Below are positions 1 through 7,871 of a stretch of 10,199 nucleotides of DNA, piece by piece. Where the stretch lies: assembly GCA_046153985.1 (NCBI GenBank), contig JBJXFD010000017.1:1-10199 (forward strand), given 5' to 3'. Each line of letters starts with the position of its first letter. Position 1 is the stretch's first letter. The notes beneath the pieces are model-generated. The model made no database searches. It had not been told where the DNA came from and was given only the letters and a program-made list of their open reading frames with translations. Position numbers and translations under genes: made by a program. This DNA comes from JABWAJ01 sp046153985 (GTDB lineage Bacteria > Bacteroidota > Bacteroidia > Chitinophagales > Saprospiraceae).

Positions 1-184
1 GATTTTTACCACATAGTTACTTTTTTACCACATAGTTCACATAGTTTTTTCACATAGTACACATAGAGTGCTAACAAAGCTATGTGATCTATGTGAAAAC
101 CTCTACTGTGAACTATGTGGTAAAAAAAACAAAACACCGATGTGGTAAAAAAACAAAACACCTACTGTGGTAAAATAAATACCG
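1..184. repeat. Repeat cluster: long hairpin plus 24-bp tandem repeats
   Basis: The stretch is built from variants of the words CACATAG and TATGTGGTAAAAA. Bases 21-41 and 107-127 are perfect 21-bp inverted repeats. Inside them, 47-66 and 80-99 form a second inverted pair with two mismatches around a 13-base loop (67-79), so 21-127 could fold as one long interrupted hairpin. The right arm runs into a direct tandem array of about 24 bp: 115-139, 140-163 and a decayed third copy at 164-184, each starting with a TGTGGTAAAA core. A further inverted copy of the core lies at 6-17. No coding frame is credible here. The window edge may cut the array. Similar CACATAG repeats are, from memory, common between genes in Bacteroidota; no function is implied by the sequence. 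Confidence 0.85.
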
Positions 185-225
185 AAAATAAGCCTATTCA
201 ACCTTCCGCTCCAAACAAAGCAAGA

Positions 226-233
226 TAATTTTG
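226..233 (+). promoter_or_regulatory. Possible -7 promoter element for cysE
   Basis: The octamer TAATTTTG fits the Bacteroidota -7 consensus TAnnTTTG exactly and lies 90 bases upstream of the cysE start. No clear TTG-type -33 element sits at the usual spacing, so the call is tentative. The predicted leader between it and the gene contains a perfect 10-bp palindrome, CGTTATAACG (269-278), and two near-direct copies of GCRTAAAACC (about 233-253). These could be regulatory but nothing else supports this. Confidence 0.4.
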
Positions 234-323
234 CGTAAAACCGCATAAAACCCAAAACCTGATTTATCCGTTATAACGAACATCCCTGTTGCCAAATGAA
301 GTTTAATCGCTGAAGTTATTTCC

Positions 324-1115
324 ATGGAAGATCGCTTTATTGAACAACTCTACCTTGCGCACCGCAGCGCGCCTGCCATTCCCTCTCCGGATATGGTATG
401 CGACTGGTTGGATGGGCTACTTAAATTGCTGTTCCCCGAACTGGCCGAACACGACTATCGAAGTCTGCGCGAATTCCAGCAGCATTATAACGATAGCAAA
501 TTGGAGTTGTACCGGTTGCTGGAAGCGGTTGGCCCTTCCCTGGGGATTCCTGTTGAAACGGCAGAGCAAGCCTTCCTCGACACGCTGCCGGGCGTTCACG
601 ACTTGTTGCTGAAAGACGCCGCTGCCATTTTTGCCGGCGACCCCGCTGCTTCCAGTCAAACGGAAGTGATCCGAACCTATCCGGGGTTTTATGCCATCTG
701 CGTCTACCGGCTGGCACACGAGTTTTATAAACTTGGCGTTCCGCTCATCCCCAGAATCCTCACCGAACACGCCCACAACCGCACCGGAATAGACATCCAT
801 CCGGCTGCACAGATCGGCGAACGTTGTTGCATTGACCACGGCACCGGGTTGGTTATTGGCGAAACCGTCGTGATCGGCAACCAGGTGAAGTTGTATCACG
901 GCGTCACCTTAGGCGCCCTGAGTGTGAAAAAAGAAATGGCCAAAACCAAGCGCCACCCGACCATAGAAGACCGGGTCGTGATCTATGCCGGCGCCACCAT
1001 TCTCGGCGGCGAAACCGTCATCGGCCACGACAGCATCGTTGGCGGTAATGCGTGGATCACGCAGAGTGTGCCGGCATTTTCGAGGATTTATTACCAGCAG
1101 GAGACGGTGGGGTAG
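324..1115 (+). CDS. cysE: Serine O-acetyltransferase (CysE/EpsC family)
   Basis: This enzyme transfers an acetyl group from acetyl-CoA to L-serine, giving O-acetylserine, the acceptor for sulfide in cytoplasmic cysteine synthesis. The 263-residue protein has an all-helical N-terminal half (about 1-150) and a C-terminal left-handed beta-helix of hexapeptide repeats (about 155-255). Family catalytic features are visible: DIHP with Asp157, IDHGTG with Asp171/His172, and KRHP with His211, matching Asp143, His158 and His193 of the E. coli enzyme. The segment GLVIGETVVIG is typical of the acetyl-CoA-binding coil. The ATG at 324 is the first in frame and gives a normal family length; no Shine-Dalgarno is seen. 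The C-terminus ends TVG and lacks the terminal isoleucine that E. coli CysE inserts into CysK, so complex formation with O-acetylserine sulfhydrylase is not predicted. The gene stands alone, convergent with typA. Confidence 0.93.
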   Translation: MEDRFIEQLYLAHRSAPAIPSPDMVCDWLDGLLKLLFPELAEHDYRSLREFQQHYNDSKLELYRLLEAVGPSLGIPVETAEQAFLDTLPGVHDLLLKDAAAIFAGDPAASSQTEVIRTYPGFYAICVYRLAHEFYKLGVPLIPRILTEHAHNRTGIDIHPAAQIGERCCIDHGTGLVIGETVVIGNQVKLYHGVTLGALSVKKEMAKTKRHPTIEDRVVIYAGATILGGETVIGHDSIVGGNAWITQSVPAFSRIYYQQETVG

Positions 1116-1123
1116 GGGAAGGG

Positions 1124-1214
1124 GGAAGTTGGCAAATTGGCAAAAGGCAAGTTGGCAAAAGGCAAGTTGGCAAGGGGCAAAACTTGTCCCGCATAGCGGG
1201 GTTGGCAAAAAGGT
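1124..1214. repeat. Short tandem repeat after cysE (15-bp unit)
   Basis: Immediately after the cysE stop, the sequence repeats a 15-bp unit GGCAAGTTGGCAAAA (1146-1160, 1161-1175 with changes at the last two bases, and degenerate copies from about 1125 and after 1201). All are built from the word TTGGCAA. A small perfect hairpin CCCGC-ATA-GCGGG (1188-1200) interrupts the array. No protein-coding role is likely, and the array looks like replication-slippage DNA in a 3' untranslated region. Confidence 0.75.
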
Positions 1215-1259
1215 AAGGGGCAAATTCGCGAATAGCAAATTTGCCCCTTCATGTTTTTT
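1215..1259 (+). terminator. Rho-independent terminator of cysE
   Basis: A perfect 12-bp stem (1215-1226 pairing with 1238-1249, arm AAGGGGCAAATT) encloses an 11-base loop and is followed after four bases by six T residues (1254-1259). Its position 100 bases past the cysE stop fits a terminator for that gene. An A-run on the other side (1207-1211) could let it also work on transcripts arriving from typA. Confidence 0.65.
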
Positions 1260-1297
1260 ATATCAACCTTAATATAATTTAAGGTGCAGGCATTTAG

Positions 1298-1385
1298 TTG
1301 GTGTCTGGTCTTTAGAGTTCGAGAGCTGCGGTCATTGAGCGAAGTCGAAATGAACGCAGCTATCGGACTCTAAAGACAGACACAA
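1298..1385. repeat. Long imperfect palindrome abutting the typA stop
   Basis: Arms 1298-1336 and 1349-1385 are complementary over almost their whole length, with three mismatches and two single-base bulges, around the 12-base loop GAGCGAAGTCGA (1337-1348). The right arm ends one base before the typA stop codon (TAG, complement of 1386-1388). The apical part, TCATTGAGCGAAGTCGAAAT plus GA, resembles a short interspersed word that I recall as frequent in Bacteroidota genomes. The hairpin lies between two convergent genes and may stop or protect the typA transcript, although it has no T-run. The rest of 1116-1385 outside the repeats holds no gene. Confidence 0.8.
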
Positions 1386-3203
<1,818 letters not shown>

Positions 3204-3224
3204 ATATTTTATCCTCCTTTTTCA
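3204..3224 (-). promoter_or_regulatory. Strong Shine-Dalgarno of typA
   Basis: On the minus strand the sequence AAAAAGGAGG, then nine bases, precedes the typA ATG. It matches the anti-Shine-Dalgarno core fully. The other genes in this window have only A-rich or featureless leaders, as usual in Bacteroidota, so typA stands out. It fixes the start codon. Confidence 0.75.
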
Positions 3225-3234
3225 AAAGAAGGCG

Positions 3235-3242
3235 CAAAGATA
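3235..3242 (-). promoter_or_regulatory. Likely -7 promoter element of typA
   Basis: The minus strand reads TATCTTTG followed by CGCC, an exact TAnnTTTG match, 32 bases before the typA ATG. This predicts a short leader of roughly 25 bases that still contains the Shine-Dalgarno. No clear TTG -33 box was found at 17-23 bases further upstream; the best AT-rich candidate is around 3260-3275. Confidence 0.6.
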
Positions 3243-3285
3243 GCAGGATTTACGCCATTGTAAGTTAATAAAAGATTAATTTTGA

Positions 3286-3418
3286 TTGTAGTCACCAGCT
3301 TCAGCTGGTAGACCTTGTGTTTTAAACCTGGTCAGCGTAAGAAACGGGATAGGTTTGACGCCTTTTGGCCGACTCAGTTATAATAGTAAGGTCAGCCAGC
3401 TGAAGCTGGCGACCACCA
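3286..3418. repeat. Inverted pair of REP-like repeats
   Basis: Two 31-base copies in opposite orientation, 3286-3316 and 3388-3418, agree at 26 of 31 positions. Each holds the core CCAGCTTCAGCTGG or its complement, itself a 6-bp hairpin with a two-base loop. They flank a 71-base spacer (3317-3387) without a gene. The layout of two self-complementary repeats facing each other resembles a bacterial interspersed mosaic or REP doublet. The right copy overlaps the end of the YndJ-like gene and supplies its last eight codons and stop. No TnpA-REP transposase gene is present in the window. Confidence 0.8.
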
Positions 3419-4297
3419 CCTGAAACCCAACCCAAACCCCGCCACACCCAGCGCGTTCATCGATCCGTGCCAGGCTCTCATGGACGGAATATTCAAAAAA
3501 TCCAGCGGATAATACCCGCGCATGGCGTAACCCAAAGCCAGCGTCATGCTAAAAAACAGACAGCATGCAAGGCCAACGCCGGCAATACGAGCCGCAACGG
3601 ACGACCTTTTTTGAATAGCCAAACGCAGGTAACCAAACCCGCAAAGCCAGCCCGAAAGCGCCACAAGGGTTGCCGCCAAAGCTTCCGGCCAATAGACGCC
3701 GCTCACTTGGAGTACAGTAATGCCTACGGCAGTCATGGGGATAGCAAGAATGGCCAACAGGGCTGCAAACCGGCTGGTGTATCCGGGAGAAAATTCCTGC
3801 AACCATCCGGCCAGCAAAGGGAAAATGAAACCAGCGTAATGAAAATGAACGGCCGTGAGCAACACAATGGCCGGGTCGAAGCCAAGCGGCCGCCACCCGA
3901 AACGGTCAAAAACCGCCCAAAAACAGCCAACCAGCAGAAATGCCTGCCCTGCGCCAATGGCCATATTTTTCGGCGCCCGACGCCATGCCCGGAGCTGTAA
4001 CCAGCCGCGTTGAAAGCTCCAAAGCCCCACAATCAGCCATCCGCATGAAAGCGTACCCGAAACTAAGCCCGCAGGCAGGAACAACGATACCGCCAGCAAG
4101 CCACCGGCTAATCCCGTCCCTATTGCATATAAATCAGGGTAGCGCAAAAGCCTGAAAGCCATTGGCGTCCACACCAGCACGGCCAGCGCCAGCAGCACCC
4201 GCGCCCATTCGTCGTGGCTCGCATCGGGCCTGACCCAAATGAGCAGCAACAGCCATAGAATTGTACCAATGCCGGCTATTTTTGTGTAATTCATCAT
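3392..4297 (-). CDS. YndJ-like multi-spanning membrane protein
   Basis: The 301-residue product is an integral membrane protein with about nine or ten hydrophobic helices (roughly 7-22, 33-50, 57-78, 81-95, 113-130, 141-165, 178-198, 204-226, 238-258, 280-292). Its family, YndJ after the Bacillus subtilis protein, has no established function; annotation as a transporter is not justified by what is seen. Two conserved-looking motifs within or next to helices are HFHYAGF (151-157) and MRAWHGSMNALG (273-284), whose histidines suggest metal, proton or cofactor chemistry in the membrane. The ATG at 4297 overlaps the stop of the upstream DUF1990 gene (ATGA), with a second ATG immediately after it; coupling to the upstream gene is likely. 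The last eight residues, WWSPASAG, and the stop lie within a REP-like repeat, so the natural C-terminus has probably been altered. Confidence 0.75.
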   Translation of the reverse strand: MMNYTKIAGIGTILWLLLLIWVRPDASHDEWARVLLALAVLVWTPMAFRLLRYPDLYAIGTGLAGGLLAVSLFLPAGLVSGTLSCGWLIVGLWSFQRGWLQLRAWRRAPKNMAIGAGQAFLLVGCFWAVFDRFGWRPLGFDPAIVLLTAVHFHYAGFIFPLLAGWLQEFSPGYTSRFAALLAILAIPMTAVGITVLQVSGVYWPEALAATLVALSGWLCGFGYLRLAIQKRSSVAARIAGVGLACCLFFSMTLALGYAMRGYYPLDFLNIPSMRAWHGSMNALGVAGFGLGFRWWSPASAG

Positions 4298-4887
4298 TTT
4301 GAAGCGGGGTTGTTGACAGCGTTTTTCATCGCTTTTGCGGAATCCCGCCGAAACTGCGCCTGAAACAAACGCATCAGCGGGTAGGCAATTTTAGCCAACC
4401 AGTGCCTGGGCTTTGAAAACGCCCGGATGGTGTACCAAACCTGCCCGTTTTCGTCCTGCTCCACCAGGAACAGTTCTTCTCCGCATTCGATATGGCCCGG
4501 CAAAGTGCCATAAGCGAACCCGAAGCGCCCCGGTTCATTCACCACATAAATGATGCGGCAGGAGTTGCGCCACCATAAACCGAAGGCTTTCACATAGATG
4601 GCGACTGTAGCCCCGGCCTGAATTGGGGGAGTCTGGGGGAGAATGACTGTCCACGGTGATGGAAACATGCGCCAATGCCGGATCGCTTCGCAGCCTTGCT
4701 CAAAGGCAGGCACGCCCTGCCCGATGATAACGCGCTGAAAATCATTGTCGAACCCGGGCACTTTTTCAGCTTTTGCGGAAGCGCCGTGCTGCTGATAGGT
4801 GAGGGCGAGTTCTTTTTCCTGCGCTAAAAAGGCAGCTAAGGTTTTGGATTGAGGCAAATAAAAAGCGATCATATTTTTTATTTTCAT
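4294..4887 (-). CDS. DUF1990 (UPF0548) family protein
   Basis: The product is a soluble protein of about 197 residues of the DUF1990/UPF0548 family, whose biochemical role is unknown. The family signature is clear at 122-140 (FGFAYGTLPGHIECGEELF), followed by the VWYTIRAFSKP strand (150-160) and a C-terminal helix with FQAQFRRDSAKAM (175-187). An IQAGATVAI strand (89-97) fits the mixed alpha/beta fold expected. I chose the ATG at 4887. The frame stays open to a TTG at 4902 (five residues longer), and an ATG at 4872 would remove five residues; no Shine-Dalgarno decides between them. The TGA overlaps the ATG of the YndJ-like gene by four bases, so the two are probably co-translated. The pairing suggests a joint membrane-linked function, but this is inference only. 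Confidence 0.8.
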   Translation of the reverse strand: MKIKNMIAFYLPQSKTLAAFLAQEKELALTYQQHGASAKAEKVPGFDNDFQRVIIGQGVPAFEQGCEAIRHWRMFPSPWTVILPQTPPIQAGATVAIYVKAFGLWWRNSCRIIYVVNEPGRFGFAYGTLPGHIECGEELFLVEQDENGQVWYTIRAFSKPRHWLAKIAYPLMRLFQAQFRRDSAKAMKNAVNNPASK

Positions 4888-5046
4888 TTTTTTTTGAAAC
4901 AAATGAAAGTGGTCATTGTTCTGAATGCGTTATCTTTTTATAAATTCGTAATTTCTTAGCGTTTGTTCAGGGGTTCCGAACAAGCGCAAAGCGCTGGGGT
5001 ATTTCGGTGCACTGCACCCTATGTGGTAAAAAGCTACAAAAACACA
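4888..5046. other. Divergent intergenic region with small palindromes
   Basis: This spacer must hold the promoters of the minus-strand DUF1990/YndJ pair and the plus-strand ubiD gene. No exact TAnnTTTG box was found: TTCATTTG on the minus strand near 4903 and TATCTTTT on the plus strand at about 4931 each miss by one base. Closer to ubiD are two perfect small inverted repeats, AGCGC-AAA-GCGCT and GGTGCA-C-TGCACC (about 4984-5018). These are followed by a copy of the window-edge repeat, CTATGTGGTAAAAA (5019-5032). The upstream in-frame extension of ubiD across this DNA begins with TTG and crosses these repeats, so it is not taken as coding. Confidence 0.5.
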
Positions 5047-5052
5047 ATGTTT

Positions 5053-6882
5053 ATGTCCTATCGAAGTTTGCATGAATGTGTAACAGACCTGGAACGGCAC
5101 GGCAAGTTAGTGCGCATCCGGGAGGAAGTTGACCCGAATTTGGAAATGGCGGAAATTCACCGCCGGGTATATGATGCGGGCGGCCCGGCCTTGTTGTTCG
5201 AGCGGGTGAAAGGAAGCCCGTTTCCGGCAGCCTCCAACTTGTACGGCACTTACGAGCGGACAGAATTTTTGTTTCGGCATACCCTGGAGCGTGTCAAACG
5301 CGTCATCGAATTAAAAGCCGATCCGACCAATTTTCTCAAGCGACCCCTGCGCTATTTGGGCGCTCCGTTCACGGCGCTGTCGGCGTTGCCCATGCGCAGC
5401 CGGTTTGGCATTGCTTCTGCCTGGGGCACCACGACCATTGATCAATTGCCCCAAGTAAAATCCTGGCCCGACGACGGCGGTGCTTTCGTCACCCTGCCGC
5501 AGGTTTTCACTCTGCCTCCGGGCAGCCGGAACGCCATGCAAAGCAATATCGGCATGTACCGCATCCAGCTTTCGGGCAACGATTATATCCCGAACCGCGA
5601 AATCGGCCTGCACTATCAGTTGCACCGCGGCATCGGTGTACACCATACGCAATACCTGCAAAGCGACGAGCCATTCCGGTGTTCAATTTTTGTTGGCGGC
5701 CCGCCTTCGCATGCTTTTTCAGCGATTATGCCGTTACCGGAAGGGCTTTCGGAACTCACTTTTGCCGGCTTAATGGGTGGCCGGCGTTTCCGCTACGATT
5801 GGCGCGACAATTATTTCCTTTCCGGAGACGCTGATTTTGTCATCACGGGCACCATCCGAAAAGACCTGAAAAAGCCGGAAGGCCCGTTTGGCGACCACCT
5901 TGGCTATTACAGCTTAGCGCACGATTTTCCGGTGATGGAGGTGCATAAAGTGTACCACCGCCGCAACGCCATCTGGCATTTTACGGTGGTTGGCCGCCCG
6001 CCACAGGAAGATTCGAGCTTCGGATACCTCATCCACCAATTGGTCAAATTGCTGACGCCGCAGGAGTTCCCCGGCGTTTCGGAAATACACGCAGTGGATG
6101 CAGCCGGCGTTCACCCCCTCTTGCTGGCCATTGGCAGCGAACGCTACATGCCTTTCCGGGAACGGCACGTGCCGGAAGAGATCCTGGCGCAGGCCAACCG
6201 CATCTTAGGTTCGGGACAAACCTCTTTGGCAAAATTCCTGTTCATTGCCGCCCGCGAGGATTATGCTTCGCTTGCTACGAGAGATATTCCCGCTTTTTTG
6301 CAGCATATCCTGGAGCGTGTGGACTGGACCCGCGACCTGCATTTTCATACCCGAACGATCATTGACACCCTCGATTATTCGGGCTCCGACTGGAATTCGG
6401 GCTCGAAAGTGGTGGTTGCTGCCTGCGGACCTCGCCGTCGGGAACTCGCGCGCGAATTGCCTGCGGATTTTAACCTCCTGGAAGGTTTTTCGGAACCAGT
6501 GTTTGCACAACCGGGCGTGCTGGCCATCCGCGGACCGAAATTTACAGGGGAATCTTCTGCCAAAGACTGCGAGCGGCTGACCGATTACCTGAGCCGCTTC
6601 CAATTGGAAGGCATTCCGCTGGTGGTATTAACCGACGACAGCGCTTTCGCCGCAGCGTCGGTGAACAATTTTGTGTGGACGACTTTCACGCGCGCTAATC
6701 CTTCGCACGATCTTTACGGCGTGGACAGCTTTGTACAACACAAACACTGGGGTTGCCGGGGGCCACTGGTCATTGACGCCCGCATCAAGCCGCACCACGC
6801 GCCGCCGCTGGTTGGTGATCGGGCTGTGGAGGAACGGGTGGATCGGTTGTTTGTGAAGGGTGGGGCGTTGGCGGGATTGTAA
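5053..6882 (+). CDS. UbiD-family prenyl-FMN-dependent decarboxylase
   Basis: The enzyme belongs to the UbiD/Fdc superfamily of reversible (de)carboxylases that use prenylated FMN made by UbiX. The substrate cannot be read from sequence; a menaquinone-type or other aromatic acid is plausible. Taking the ATG at 5053 gives 609 residues, usual for the long bacterial members. The ATG at 5047 is equally possible (two residues more), and the frame extends to a TTG at 4963 only through repeat DNA. Active-site features match the family: QSNIGMYRIQ with metal ligand Asn165 and catalytic Arg170, LSELTFAG with Glu234 as metal ligand, and EGPFGDHLGYYS giving Glu276 and Asp281, the E-R-D catalytic network. 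VGRPPQEDSSFG follows as in other UbiD proteins. No ubiX lies nearby. The gene is monocistronic and divergent from the DUF1990 gene. Confidence 0.9.
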   Translation: MSYRSLHECVTDLERHGKLVRIREEVDPNLEMAEIHRRVYDAGGPALLFERVKGSPFPAASNLYGTYERTEFLFRHTLERVKRVIELKADPTNFLKRPLRYLGAPFTALSALPMRSRFGIASAWGTTTIDQLPQVKSWPDDGGAFVTLPQVFTLPPGSRNAMQSNIGMYRIQLSGNDYIPNREIGLHYQLHRGIGVHHTQYLQSDEPFRCSIFVGGPPSHAFSAIMPLPEGLSELTFAGLMGGRRFRYDWRDNYFLSGDADFVITGTIRKDLKKPEGPFGDHLGYYSLAHDFPVMEVHKVYHRRNAIWHFTVVGRPPQEDSSFGYLIHQLVKLLTPQEFPGVSEIHAVDAAGVHPLLLAIGSERYMPFRERHVPEEILAQANRILGSGQTSLAKFLFIAAREDYASLATRDIPAFLQHILERVDWTRDLHFHTRTIIDTLDYSGSDWNSGSKVVVAACGPRRRELARELPADFNLLEGFSEPVFAQPGVLAIRGPKFTGESSAKDCERLTDYLSRFQLEGIPLVVLTDDSAFAAASVNNFVWTTFTRANPSHDLYGVDSFVQHKHWGCRGPLVIDARIKPHHAPPLVGDRAVEERVDRLFVKGGALAGL

Positions 6883-7178
6883 GAGTACCATCGGCATCGG
6901 GCATAGCCCGGAAAATAGTAGACACGAGGCAGAGCCCACAGCTGTCTGGAACCTTGCCGAAGGCAAATGCGCCGATCGGATTTAGCACAGCAATCCGCGA
7001 AATCTGCGTCATTTGCGTCATCCGCGTTCCTGAAAAAGCACAATTGGAACGCGGATGACGCTGCGAACACGGAGAACGCGGAAGGAACAGCTGTGTTCCA
7101 CAGCGTTCCAGACAGCTGTGGGCAGAGCCTCGTGTCAGCAGCGTTTTTTTTTGCGAAACGCCTGAAGGGGTAGTTCTT
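6883..7178. other. Non-coding spacer between ubiD and the lipoprotein gene
   Basis: No gene is supported here. A small hairpin CGGGC-ATA-GCCCG (6898-6910) follows the ubiD stop. The centre is the nested inverted repeat at 6921-7136. Near the right end, nine T residues (7144-7152) sit inside a further short stem, GCGTTT (7141-7146) with AAACGC (7156-7161). The T-run after the inverted repeat could end ubiD transcription. Base composition shifts from moderate GC to AT-rich just after this spacer. Confidence 0.6.
6921..7136. repeat. Nested inverted-repeat element
   Basis: The outer arms 6921-6952 and 7105-7136 are 32 bases long and complementary at 29 positions, beginning GACACGAGGC and ending GCCTCGTGTC. 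The three mismatches fall in the centre of a GGC-AGA-GCC word that is kept in the direct orientation in both arms. Between them lies a second perfect 16-bp inverted repeat, 7015-7030 and 7046-7061 (GCGTCATCCGCGTTCC), with a 15-base loop. The part just before it (about 6990-7024) has directly repeated TGCGTCAT words. Total length is 216 bases. There is no open frame of note. It may be a small non-autonomous element or two interspersed repeats inserted into one another; no target-site duplication was recognised. Confidence 0.8.
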
Positions 7179-7871
7179 TTAACATAATAACCACCATAGA
7201 GTATAATAATTTAGTTTTCCATCCTTAAAATCGAACAGAAATGCATCGTCTGAATCGGGATCCAAACGAAATCTAAATCTAACCTCATCCTGATTTTCTA
7301 ATTTTTCCATTTCTGAATTTGGAAACATTTCTTGGAATTCTTTCAGTGTTGTGTTTTTATTTAGAACGATGTTATGAGAAATAATTCTGAAAGAATTGTG
7401 TTTCGCGAAAGCCATGTCAAATAATACAATATGATTGTTTGTGTTAAATTCTATCCATTTACCATAAATGGTCGTAATTTTTCCATCAAATCTTTCAAAA
7501 GTACCTCCATACTTTCTAATCATCCAGTCTCTATCTAACCATTCAAATGGGCTGCCGCACTCCCAAAACGTTGTTGCTGTTGAGTCAATGTTTTTATATT
7601 TAATATTGAATTCCTTTTTTGACAATATTATCTTGTGTTCATTGATTAACACGTTTTCTGTATCAAGATATTTTGAATTGTAAATTTTAATTAAATAAGA
7701 TTTGTTCGTTTTTTTAAACAGGGTGTCTTCCTTTGCCTTGTTCTCAGGTTGCACTTTATTTGTTTGCTGTTCGTTCTTTGGTTGCATTTTGGATAACTCC
7801 TTTTTATTATCCTGGCAACTTAAAACAATGAAGGTCGTTAAAATGAGGGTTGTTGTAATTAGGTATTTCAT
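7179..7871 (-). CDS. Orphan outer-surface lipoprotein of unknown function
   Basis: I do not recognise a family. With the ATG at 7871 the product has 230 residues and begins with a lipoprotein signal: a lysine, a hydrophobic stretch (ITTTLILTTFIV) and the lipobox VLSC, so Cys19 would carry the lipid. A charged, Gln/Lys/Glu-rich linker follows (about 20-50). A folded region from about 55 onward is rich in aromatic residues and beta-strand pattern, with WECGSPFEWLDRDW and an acidic LDPDSDDAFLFDFKDG segment near the end. The protein ends WWLLC. A longer frame back to 7919 adds 16 residues that would bury the signal, so it was rejected. The leader is A-rich with no Shine-Dalgarno. The gene is strikingly AT-rich beside ubiD, suggesting acquisition or relaxed selection. 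It converges with ubiD. Confidence 0.7.
   Translation of the reverse strand: MKYLITTTLILTTFIVLSCQDNKKELSKMQPKNEQQTNKVQPENKAKEDTLFKKTNKSYLIKIYNSKYLDTENVLINEHKIILSKKEFNIKYKNIDSTATTFWECGSPFEWLDRDWMIRKYGGTFERFDGKITTIYGKWIEFNTNNHIVLFDMAFAKHNSFRIISHNIVLNKNTTLKEFQEMFPNSEMEKLENQDEVRFRFRLDPDSDDAFLFDFKDGKLNYYTLWWLLC

Noticed and set aside
115..184. CRISPR-like array of three 24-bp units
   Set aside because: The units are directly adjacent without unique spacers and no cas gene is present, so this is a plain tandem repeat.
417..899. 160-codon minus-strand open frame inside cysE
   Set aside because: It is antisense to a gene with complete catalytic motifs, has low-complexity composition and no recognisable domain.
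909..1272. Open frames on both strands across the cysE end and tandem repeat
   Set aside because: They translate the TTGGCAA repeat into simple peptides such as repeated QLAFC or NWQKAS and have no independent support.
3467..4155. Plus and minus alternative frames over the YndJ-like gene
   Set aside because: The membrane-protein frame has a consistent helix pattern and a coupled start, while the others are rich in Pro, Arg and Gln without structure.
4963..5052. 30-residue N-terminal extension of the UbiD protein
   Set aside because: It would need a TTG start and would translate palindromes and an interspersed repeat; homology begins near MSYRSLHECV.
6883..7178. Structured RNA gene or riboswitch
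   Set aside because: The stems are long DNA inverted repeats with symmetric ends, and no tRNA or known riboswitch core could be recognised.
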